A DNA stretch of 64,000 nucleotides, taken from NCBI RefSeq assembly GCF_027706725.1, contig NZ_JAQFWQ010000001.1, forward strand, positions 62,001 to 126,000, written 5' to 3'. Position numbers and translations under genes: made by a program. The notes under the pieces were generated by a model, which was given only the letters and a program-made list of their open reading frames with translations, ran no database searches and was not told where the DNA came from. Positions 47,720-54,935 of the stretch are shown one piece after another. Positions within the stretch are counted from its first letter, which is position 1; each line of letters opens with the position of its first letter. The stretch is from Nocardiopsis endophytica. GTDB taxonomy: Bacteria; Actinomycetota; Actinomycetes; Streptosporangiales; Streptosporangiaceae.

Positions 47720-48616
47720 TCACAGCTCCCTCAGGCGCGGGTTGAAGACCTCGTCCAACCCGACGTTGGCGATGTACAGCGACCCGACGACCGCGGTGAT
47801 GCCGACCCCCGGCGGGACGAACCACCACCAGGTGCCCAGGTGCAGCGCGCCCCACGACACCGAGTGGTGCATCATGAGCCCCAGCGAGACGCCCTCGGTG
47901 GGCCCCAGGCCGATGAAGTCCAGTCCCGCCGCGATCAGCACCGCCCCGCCGAACAGCAGGATGAAGGACATGACCAGGTAGGAGTACATGTTCGGGGCGA
48001 CCTCGCGGAGGATGACGCGCCACGTGCGGCGGCCGCTGAGCCGCGCTAGGTCCACGAACTCCCGCCCGGCCAGGGTGAAGGTCTGCGCGCGGATCGCGCG
48101 CGCGGCCCACGGCCACGTGGTGAGCCCGATGAACAGCGACTGCACCAGCAGGCCGCGCGCCTGCAGGTAGGCGGCGGCGATGATGAGCACGACCATCGCG
48201 GGCAGCACCAGGACGATGTTGGTCAGCATGTTGAGGACCTCGTCCACCAGCCCGCCCCGGTAGCCGCCGAGGAAGCCGACGGCCATCCCGATGACCCAGG
48301 CGATGCCGCCGCCCAGCGCGCCCACGGCGAACGTGGCGCGCAGGCCGTGCACGAACTGGGTGAACACGTCCTGCCCGAAGCTCGTCGTGCCGAACCAGTG
48401 GTCGCCGGACGGGGGCGCGTACTGGGGGCCGACGTAGGCGTTCGGGGCGCCACCGGTGAATACGGGCCCGACCAGCCCCGTCAGGAGCAGGAGGGCCAGC
48501 ACGGTGCCGCCCGCGAGCAGCTTGGGGTTGCGCAGGGCGAACCGCAGCTCGTCGCGCCCGCGCCGGCCGGATGGGCCCTGGGCCCTGTCGCTCGCGGCCG
48601 CCGGATCCAGGCTCAT
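47720..48616 (-). CDS. Opp-type ABC transporter permease (DppC-like)
   Basis: 298 residues from ATG 48616. An N-terminal cytoplasmic segment and a first helix (LLAGGTVLALLLLTGLVGPV) precede a periplasmic region with HWFGTTSFGQDVFTQFVHGL. Five further helices follow, with the EAA-like loop EFVDLARLSGRRTWRVILRE. It overlaps the upstream permease stop by 1 nt. It forms the membrane channel with the DppB-like partner. Confidence 0.92.
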   Translation of the reverse strand: MSLDPAAASDRAQGPSGRRGRDELRFALRNPKLLAGGTVLALLLLTGLVGPVFTGGAPNAYVGPQYAPPSGDHWFGTTSFGQDVFTQFVHGLRATFAVGALGGGIAWVIGMAVGFLGGYRGGLVDEVLNMLTNIVLVLPAMVVLIIAAAYLQARGLLVQSLFIGLTTWPWAARAIRAQTFTLAGREFVDLARLSGRRTWRVILREVAPNMYSYLVMSFILLFGGAVLIAAGLDFIGLGPTEGVSLGLMMHHSVSWGALHLGTWWWFVPPGVGITAVVGSLYIANVGLDEVFNPRLREL

Positions 48617-49608
48617 CAGGCGCCTCCTTGCATCTGGATGCGGGTACGCGGGTCGACGACGACGTAGAGCACGTCGACGACCAGGTTGGCGATCAGCACG
48701 CCGGTGACGATGAACAGGAAGGCGCCCTGGAGCAGGAAGAAGTCGCGGTTGTTCAGGGCTTCGAGGATGAGCGAGCCCAGGCCGGGGTAGGCGAAGACGA
48801 CCTCGGTGAGCAGGGACCCGGCCACGATCGTGCCCAGCTGCAGCGCCAGCCCGGTGATCTGCGGGAGCATCGCGTTGCGGAAGGCGTACCGGCGCACCAG
48901 CCTGCGCGGGGCGCCCAGCGCGCGCAGGTAGGCGGAGTAGTCGGCTTCGAGCTCGTAGATGATCAGGTTCCGCATGCCGATCGCCCAGCCGCCGAACGCC
49001 ACCAGGAACAGCGACAGGAACGGCAGCACCCAGTGCGCCAGGGCGTCGGACAGGAACTCCCACGTGAAGGCGGGCGTGAGGGCGAAGCTGTAGGCGCCCG
49101 TGGCCGGGAACCAGCCGGCGACCACGCCGAGCCCCCAGGCCAGCAGCACCCCCAGCCACATGTAGGGCGTGGCGGTGAGCAGGTAGGAGACGGGCAGGGC
49201 CGTGTTGTCCAGCCACCGGTTGCGCGCGGCGAAGGCGCCGAACCGGTTGCCCGCGACCCAGCTCAGCAGGATCGCCGGGAGCAGCAGCACCAGGGTGTAG
49301 GGGACCGCGTCCAGCAGCACCTCGGTGACGGGCGTGGGGAACAGCCACACGCTGGTGCCCAGGTCGCCCTGGATCAGCGACCCCCAGAACCCGAGGTACT
49401 GCTTCCACAGCGGCACGTCGAGGCCGAAGAGCCGGGCGTAGTGGTCCTCCATGGCGGCGCGCGCCTGCGGGTCGGACACCGAGGCCCGGCCGAGCATGGT
49501 GCGCACGGGGTCTCCGGGCATGAAGCGGGGGATCATCCAGTTGACCGTGACCGCCACGAAGAACGTGAGCGCGTAGAGGACGGCCTTGCGTCCGAGGTAC
49601 CGGCCCAT
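48616..49608 (-). CDS. Opp-type ABC transporter permease (DppB-like)
   Basis: 330 residues. First helix AVLYALTFFVAVTVNWMIPR with the MPGDPV motif, then five more helices. The EAA loop reads ADYSAYLRALGAPRRLVRRY. It starts 3 nt after the substrate-binding protein stop. Confidence 0.92.
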   Translation of the reverse strand: MGRYLGRKAVLYALTFFVAVTVNWMIPRFMPGDPVRTMLGRASVSDPQARAAMEDHYARLFGLDVPLWKQYLGFWGSLIQGDLGTSVWLFPTPVTEVLLDAVPYTLVLLLPAILLSWVAGNRFGAFAARNRWLDNTALPVSYLLTATPYMWLGVLLAWGLGVVAGWFPATGAYSFALTPAFTWEFLSDALAHWVLPFLSLFLVAFGGWAIGMRNLIIYELEADYSAYLRALGAPRRLVRRYAFRNAMLPQITGLALQLGTIVAGSLLTEVVFAYPGLGSLILEALNNRDFFLLQGAFLFIVTGVLIANLVVDVLYVVVDPRTRIQMQGGA

Positions 49609-49611
49609 GCC

Positions 49612-51315
49612 TCAGCCGCTCACGGGCTCGATCTCGGTGAGCGTGAGCACGGCGCCCATCTGGTTGTAGTTCCGCCACGTCGTGGGGAACCAGGGCGGGG
49701 TGTCGGAGGCGTCCGAGGGCCAGTTGGTCCAGACGGACTCGTTGACCTGCGACCAGAGGCCGTTGTACCAGAGCGGGATGACCGGCGTCTCCGCGAAGTG
49801 GATCTCCTGCAGCTGTGAGGTGAGCTCGGCGATGCGCTCGGTGTCCTCCACGTCGACGCGGGCCAGCTCCTCGGTCAGCTCCCAGGCCTCCTCGTTCTCG
49901 TACCGCCCGAAGTTCACCGTGGTCTGCTGCTCCTGGACCGGGAGCCGGAACATGTAGTCGTAGTAGGTCCAGGGGGTGTTGCTGATCTGCCGCTCGTTGT
50001 TGAAGAGCAGGTCGAAGTCGCCGGTGGCCCGGGCGTCCTGGAGGGCGGCGTCGTCGGGGAACTCCACGGTGATGTCGATCCCGGCCTCGGCGGCGCTCTC
50101 GGCGACGATGTCGGCCGCCTCCATCCAGTCCGTCCACCCGGACGGCACGATCAGCTCCAGCGCGACCGGGTCGCCGTCGGGGGTGGCGAACATGCCGTCG
50201 GCGTTCTCGGTGTAGCCGGCCTCCTCCAGGATCGAGCGGGCCTCCTCCGGGTCGTGGGAGAAGCCCTCCTCCTCGACGAGGTCCTGGTCGACGTACTGCT
50301 CCCAGGCGGGGAGCAGGCCGGTGGGGTCGGCGGGGGCGACGATGCCGCCGTAGGGGCCGTCGGCGATGGCCTGCGGGTCGACCGCGTGCGCCAGCGCGCG
50401 CCGGAACTCCGGGTCGTCCATCGGCTCGCGCTCGGTGTTGGGCACCAGCCAGGTGGTGTTGGCCGAGAGCATGTACGGCGGCTCGTCGTAGTAGGAGGTG
50501 ATCTCCGGCGAGGCCTCAAGGGTGCGGTCGATGCCCGGGAGGAAGTTGTTGCTCAGGTCGATCTCGCCCTGGGTGAGCATGGTCAGGGCGGCGTCGTTGG
50601 TGGAGTTGACGATGTCGACGATGTATTCGGGCCGCACGTCCAGGTCGAGCTGCTCGGTGGCCCACCAGTCGTCGCGCTTGGCCCACACCATGCGGTCCTG
50701 GCCGTGCGTCTCGTAGGCGTAGGGGCCGGTGCCGACGGGATCCTCGTTGGGGTCGTTGACGACCTCGTCTTCGCTGCGCCCGGACCACACGTGCTCGGGG
50801 ACGATGGCCTCGTTGTAGAGCCAGTTGGCCCACTCCTGGCGCCGCGGCTCGGAGAAGGTGAACTCCAGCTCGCGCTCGTTCACCACCTCCACGCCCTCAA
50901 GCCAGTCCCACAGGTTGGAGTAGGGGACGGCGTCGATCCGCCCGAGCTCGACGGTGTAGGCGACGTCCTCGGCGGTGAACGCCTCGCCGTCGGACCACTC
51001 GATCCCGTCGCGGATGGTGAGGCTGTAGGTGTCCTCTCCCGTCCACTCGCCTTCCTCGGCCAGCCAGGGCCGGTACTCGTCCTCCATGGGGTCGTACAGG
51101 AAGAGCGGCTCGTAGACGTAGCCGACGGTGCCGGTGGCGTACTGCGACTTGGCGAGGGGGTTCCAGGTGGAGGGCGGACCCCACTGGGTCCCGCTGGTGT
51201 AGAGGGTCTGCGCGCGCGGGTAGCCGCCTCCGCCGTCGGACTCGGAGGTGCAGGCGGCGGCCGCCAGCACGACCGCCGCCAGGGCGGCCGGGAGGGCTCG
51301 TGCTCGGGATGCCAT
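49612..51315 (-). CDS. ABC transporter substrate-binding lipoprotein, family 5
   Basis: 567 residues. Lipoprotein signal with lipobox LAAAAC (Cys about residue 22). The family 5 fold is shown by STWNPLAKSQYATGTVGYVY, YSLTIRDGIEWSDGEAFTAE and FRRALAHAVDPQAIADG. Family 5 proteins bind oligopeptides, and some bind beta-mannosides and other oligosaccharides. Here the flanking mannanase, beta-mannosidase and LacI gene indicate mannooligosaccharides. It is first in a five-gene operon, with a LacI-type operator 54 nt upstream of the start. Confidence 0.9.
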   Translation of the reverse strand: MASRARALPAALAAVVLAAAACTSESDGGGGYPRAQTLYTSGTQWGPPSTWNPLAKSQYATGTVGYVYEPLFLYDPMEDEYRPWLAEEGEWTGEDTYSLTIRDGIEWSDGEAFTAEDVAYTVELGRIDAVPYSNLWDWLEGVEVVNERELEFTFSEPRRQEWANWLYNEAIVPEHVWSGRSEDEVVNDPNEDPVGTGPYAYETHGQDRMVWAKRDDWWATEQLDLDVRPEYIVDIVNSTNDAALTMLTQGEIDLSNNFLPGIDRTLEASPEITSYYDEPPYMLSANTTWLVPNTEREPMDDPEFRRALAHAVDPQAIADGPYGGIVAPADPTGLLPAWEQYVDQDLVEEEGFSHDPEEARSILEEAGYTENADGMFATPDGDPVALELIVPSGWTDWMEAADIVAESAAEAGIDITVEFPDDAALQDARATGDFDLLFNNERQISNTPWTYYDYMFRLPVQEQQTTVNFGRYENEEAWELTEELARVDVEDTERIAELTSQLQEIHFAETPVIPLWYNGLWSQVNESVWTNWPSDASDTPPWFPTTWRNYNQMGAVLTLTEIEPVSG

Positions 51316-51368
51316 GCGGTTCTCTCCCTTCCGCACCGCCGGGGCGGCGCGAAGGTGGTGGACCGGGA

Positions 51369-51384
51369 ACTTAAGCGGATAAGT
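51369..51384. promoter_or_regulatory. LacI-type operator upstream of the mannoside importer
   Basis: ACTTAAGCGGATAAGT, an inverted repeat (ACTTA...TAAGT). The same 16-mer with one change occurs before the mannanase gene (53639-53654), and a variant precedes the LacI gene (51491-51506). Confidence 0.8.
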
Positions 51385-51439
51385 TCACCGAACGGAAACA
51401 CGTCCACCGTGTGACCGTCAACACATGCAATGGAATGCG

Positions 51440-51455
51440 TTATCCGCCCGTGATG
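51440..51455. promoter_or_regulatory. Secondary element of the importer promoter
   Basis: TTATCCGCCCGTGATG carries the half-site TTATCCGC of the main operator and matches the element at 53702-53717 in 15 of 16 positions. Each lies about 60-70 nt from a full operator, so it may be an auxiliary repressor site or a conserved promoter part. Confidence 0.5.
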
Positions 51456-51485
51456 GAGGGGTGGGATCTCAGGAGGGCGGTGTTC

Positions 51486-51514
51486 TTGACACTTAACCGA
51501 TTCAGTGATCGTCT
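51486..51514 (+). promoter_or_regulatory. LacI gene promoter with overlapping operator variant
   Basis: TTGACA (51486-51491) with TCGTCT 17 nt later forms a promoter for the LacI gene. ACTTAACCGATTCAGT (51491-51506), a degenerate copy of the operator, fills the spacer, so autorepression is likely. Confidence 0.6.
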
Positions 51515-51584
51515 GGAGCAGGTCAGCGCCGGGCGCCCGTAGCATCGGGGCGTCCGGGGCGACCGACGACCAGCGGGGGGCAGG

Positions 51585-52604
51585 ATGAAGCGGCCGACCA
51601 TCGCCGACATCGCGAAGGCGACCGGCGTGTCCACCGGCGCGGTCTCCTACGCGCTCAACGGCCGCCCCGGGGTCTCCGAACCCACGCGCCGCCGCATCCT
51701 CGACGCCGCCGAGCGGATGGGGTGGGCGCCCAGCAACACGGCGCGCGCGCTCGCCGAGGGCCGGGTCGGCGCCTTCGGGCTCATCATCGACCGGCCCGCC
51801 CCCATGCTCGGGGTCGAATCGTTCTTCATGCGCTTCATCGCGGGCATCGAGTCGGAGCTGGCCGACACCCGCACCGAACTGCTCCTGCGGGTGACCGACG
51901 CGCCCGAGGCCGAGATGGAGGCCTACCGCCGCTGGTCGGCCGAGCGCAGGGTGGACGGGGTGCTCATCGTCGACCTGCGCCGGGACGACCCCCGGGTGCG
52001 GTTCGTCCAGGAGGTCGGCCTGCCCGCGGCCGTCGTCGGCGGCCCCGGCGGCGCGGCCGGCCTGCCCTGCCTGCACTCCGACGACGCCGAGGCCACCGCC
52101 GAGGCGGTGGCCTACCTGGCGGCCCTGGGGCACCGCCGGATCGCGCGCGTGGCCGGGCCCGAGGGGCTGCTGCACACGGAGGTGCGCTCGGCCGCCTTCA
52201 CCGACGCCGTGCGCGCCGCCGGGGGCGAGCCCCGCATCGTGCACGCGGACTACACCGCCGAATCGGGGGCCCGCGCCACCCGGCGCCTGCTCTCGGAGTC
52301 GTCGCGGGTCACCGCGGTGGTCTACGACAACGACCTGATGGCGGTCACCGCCCTGGGCGTGGCCCGCGAGATGGGGATCGCGGTCCCGTCCGAGCTGTCC
52401 GTGGTCGCCTGGGACGACTCGGTGCTGTGCAGCGCGGTGCGCCCCGCGCTGACGGCGGTCGGCCGGGACATCGCCGACCACGGGCGCCGCGCCGCGCGGA
52501 TGCTGGAGGCCGTGGTCTCCGGCGCGGAGCCGCGGAGCGCGTCCACGGCCCCGGCGGAGTTCGTGCCCCGGGAGAGCACGGCGCGCGCGCCCGTTCACTC
52601 GTAG
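51585..52604 (+). CDS. LacI-family repressor of the mannan locus
   Basis: 339 residues from ATG 51585. HTH: TIADIAKATGVSTGAVSYAL with the minor-groove hinge SNTARALAEGR, then the sugar-binding domain (VVYDNDLMAVTALGVAREMG). It sits between the importer operon and the mannanase gene, both with copies of ACTTAAGCGGATAAGY upstream. It should repress the locus until a mannooligosaccharide binds, like the mannan and cellulose regulators of Thermobifida. Its end overlaps the mannanase tail by 10 nt. Confidence 0.92.
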   Translation: MKRPTIADIAKATGVSTGAVSYALNGRPGVSEPTRRRILDAAERMGWAPSNTARALAEGRVGAFGLIIDRPAPMLGVESFFMRFIAGIESELADTRTELLLRVTDAPEAEMEAYRRWSAERRVDGVLIVDLRRDDPRVRFVQEVGLPAAVVGGPGGAAGLPCLHSDDAEATAEAVAYLAALGHRRIARVAGPEGLLHTEVRSAAFTDAVRAAGGEPRIVHADYTAESGARATRRLLSESSRVTAVVYDNDLMAVTALGVAREMGIAVPSELSVVAWDDSVLCSAVRPALTAVGRDIADHGRRAARMLEAVVSGAEPRSASTAPAEFVPRESTARAPVHS

Positions 52605-53611
52605 ACGGTGGCCTCTTCGGAGGTCTCGGCGATGCCGTCCGGGCCGTTGAAGATGCGCTCGCCCCAGGGGGTGAGCCGCTGTCCGTCGAAGCCCTCGGCC
52701 ATGTCGAGGTACTCCACGCCGCCGCTGTTGCCGCTCCAGGACCAGCCCAGGTAGCCGATCCCGCGGGCCTCGGCCTCGGCGAGGATCGCGTCCTCGTCGG
52801 GGTCGCCGTCGCTGTGCAGGTGGCCGAACTCGCCGACGATCAGCGGCAGGCCGTTGGCGGCGAAGCCGTCCATGTAGGAGGCGATGGTCCCCGCGTCCTC
52901 GTACACGCCGTACATGTGCACCGAGAACACGGTGTTGCCGTCGGGGTCCTCGACGTCCGGCGCCTGCTCCAGCATGATCCGCTGCCAGTCCTGGCCCCAG
53001 TTGGGGGCGTCGGCGACCAGCGCGTGGTCGAGCCCGGCCGCGCGCAGGCGCCCGATGGCGGCGCTAGTGTCCTCGGCCCATCCGGCGTTGGTCTGCGCGT
53101 CGTTGCCGTAGGGCTCGTTGCCGAGGTTGATGAGGATGTGGTCCTCCTCGCCGCGCAGCGCGCCGGCGACCCCGATCCAGTAGTCGGCGGCCTGGTCGAG
53201 CGTGGCCGCGGCCGGCTCCTCGCCGTAGCCGGTGGTGTCGTGCACCTCCAGCACGCAGATGAGCCGGTTCTCCTTGCAGTCGCCGATGACCTCGGCGATC
53301 TCGGACTCGGGGGTCGGGCCCCAGCGCTGGCCGGAGCCGAGGACGACGCGCACGGTGTTGGCCCCCAGCGCCTTGATGTCGGCGAAGGACCGCCGCTGGC
53401 CGGGGTACCAGACGTGGGCGTGGTTGACCCCGCGCATGACGAACTCGTTGCCGTTGGCCTCATAGAGGCGCCCGTCCCTGACGTGCAGGCCGACGGCCGC
53501 CGTGTCCGTTCCGGTGTCCCGCGCGCTGTCCGCCGCGCCGGGCGCGGCGCCGAAGGCCGCCGCCAGGGCCAGCGCCGCCGCCAGGCCGATCGCTGCCGGT
53601 CTCGTGCTCAT
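52595..53611 (-). CDS. Secreted endo-beta-mannanase (GH5)
   Basis: 338 residues with a signal peptide (AAIGLAAALALAAAFGAAPG). Family 5 features are NEFVMRGVNHAHVWYPG, acid/base Glu166 in NLGNEPYGN, and nucleophile Glu261 in LIVGEFGHLH. The opening and active-site segments resemble bacterial GH5_8 mannanases such as that of Thermobifida. No carbohydrate-binding module is attached. It would cut mannan outside the cell into oligosaccharides for the importer. A LacI operator lies 28 nt upstream. Confidence 0.9.
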   Translation of the reverse strand: MSTRPAAIGLAAALALAAAFGAAPGAADSARDTGTDTAAVGLHVRDGRLYEANGNEFVMRGVNHAHVWYPGQRRSFADIKALGANTVRVVLGSGQRWGPTPESEIAEVIGDCKENRLICVLEVHDTTGYGEEPAAATLDQAADYWIGVAGALRGEEDHILINLGNEPYGNDAQTNAGWAEDTSAAIGRLRAAGLDHALVADAPNWGQDWQRIMLEQAPDVEDPDGNTVFSVHMYGVYEDAGTIASYMDGFAANGLPLIVGEFGHLHSDGDPDEDAILAEAEARGIGYLGWSWSGNSGGVEYLDMAEGFDGQRLTPWGERIFNGPDGIAETSEEATVYE

Positions 53612-53638
53612 GGGCGTCTTCCTCCGTTCACGGAGATG

Positions 53639-53654
53639 ACTTAAGCGGATAAGC
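53639..53654. promoter_or_regulatory. LacI-type operator upstream of the mannanase gene
   Basis: ACTTAAGCGGATAAGC, differing from the importer operator at the last base only. It abuts the mannanase translation start region, where bound repressor would block transcription. Confidence 0.8.
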
Positions 53655-53701
53655 AGCGAAACATGAGGGGGAAGGGGCGTCTACGGGGCCGCAGCGGGGA
53701 T

Positions 53702-53717
53702 TTATCCGCCTGTGATG
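53702..53717. promoter_or_regulatory. Secondary element of the mannanase promoter
   Basis: TTATCCGCCTGTGATG, one base different from the element at 51440-51455. The shared TTATCCGC is half of the main operator. Confidence 0.5.
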
Positions 53718-53803
53718 CGTTGGCAACGAAGAGGAGAGGGAACCTGCTGGTGAAGCGCTTCATTCCTCGTGTCGGTGTGATGTGGGCCACGGAGCGTGGC
53801 GGT

Positions 53804-54835
53804 CTACTCGCGCATCCGGGAGAGCTGATCGTCGGCCCAGGAGGCGACGGCCTCGTCGGGGTCGTCGCGCAGCCCGCCGAGGGCCGCCGCCAGTCGGCCG
53901 TCGTCGCCGTTCCACCACCGCACGAGATCCTGGACGGACATGACCGCACCCAGGCGGAGGTCCCGGTCCGGGGACGCCATCAGTGCCGTGAGCAGGGAGA
54001 TCCGGTCTTCGACCCGTTCGCCCAGACGCCTGTCCGCCATGAACACGTCGCTTCTCAGCACCTCGGGGTCGGCGCCTTCGCGTGCGTAGGCCTCCAGTTC
54101 CGCCACGACGGTCCGGACGATGTCGGCGGGGAACGCCTCCGGCGGGTGCGAGCACAGCTCGGTCAGGGCGTCGATGCGCAGCCCCGTATCACCGCACGTC
54201 CGGACCGTGTGCACCAGCCACTCCCCGGTGCGGACGGGGTCGACGCCGTTGGCCCGGCCGCGCAGGGCGGTGCGCCCCAGGCGGCCGATGGCCATGATGA
54301 TGCCCAACCGCGGGCCGAACCCGTCTTCGACCTCCCAGCGCTCGCGCAGAGCGGTGAACGCGCGGCCACCGTCGACCTGCGGAGCCGTCAGCGCCAGGCA
54401 CGCGCCCTTGCGCACGTGCGGGTCGGCGTCGCCGAGGGCCCGCAGGAGGGCGGGCAGCTCGGCGGCGACGGCGCGCTCCGCGCGGGCGGGCTTTCCGTCC
54501 CCGTCGGGGTCGTCCTCGCCCGGGTCTCCGTCGAGGTCGTTGAGCCACTCCGCCCCGCCGATCTCGGCCACCATCTCCACGACGCGCCAGCGGTCCGGGA
54601 CCCCTTCCGCCGTGGCCGCCTCGGCCAGGAAGGGGACCGCCCTGACGGCGGCCTCGTGGATGTAGCCGAACTCCAGGAGTTCGATCTCCAGGGAGCCGAA
54701 GGAGTCCTCCCGGACCAGTGGGTCGGGATCGAGCAGGCCGCGGATGAGTTCGTGGATGTCCGCACCCCCGCCGCCGCTCTCCAGAGCCCCCCAGTCGATG
54801 TCGTCCAGACCCTCGAACACGCCCGCCCCCTCCAC
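53804..54835 (-). CDS. HEAT-repeat protein of unknown function
   Basis: 343 residues from GTG 54835, with GGAGCG just upstream. Helical HEAT-like repeats run through the protein: HELIRGLLDPDPLVREDSFG, ELPALLRALGDADPHVRKGA, FGPRLGIIMAIGRLGR, RLAAALGGLRDDPDEAVASW. An acidic insert (LDGDPGEDDPDGDGK) breaks the second repeat. No signal or enzyme motif. Such proteins are scaffolds; the partner is unknown. It lies alone between two sugar loci. Confidence 0.75.
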   Translation of the reverse strand: MEGAGVFEGLDDIDWGALESGGGGADIHELIRGLLDPDPLVREDSFGSLEIELLEFGYIHEAAVRAVPFLAEAATAEGVPDRWRVVEMVAEIGGAEWLNDLDGDPGEDDPDGDGKPARAERAVAAELPALLRALGDADPHVRKGACLALTAPQVDGGRAFTALRERWEVEDGFGPRLGIIMAIGRLGRTALRGRANGVDPVRTGEWLVHTVRTCGDTGLRIDALTELCSHPPEAFPADIVRTVVAELEAYAREGADPEVLRSDVFMADRRLGERVEDRISLLTALMASPDRDLRLGAVMSVQDLVRWWNGDDGRLAAALGGLRDDPDEAVASWADDQLSRMRE

Positions 54836-54863
54836 CGCTCCGGACCCGTGGTTCCCATGGGAC

Positions 54864-54897
54864 GGGGGCCGCGGGGAAGTGGTTCCCCGCGGCCCCC
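54864..54897 (-). terminator. Terminator of the GH31-GH3 operon
   Basis: A perfect 15-bp stem (GGGGGCCGCGGGGAA and its complement) with loop GTGG, about 40 nt beyond the GH3 stop on the minus strand. Confidence 0.7.
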
Positions 54898-54935
54898 GCA
54901 GCCCCCTGTCCAGTGGGCGGACGCCTGACTCAGGC

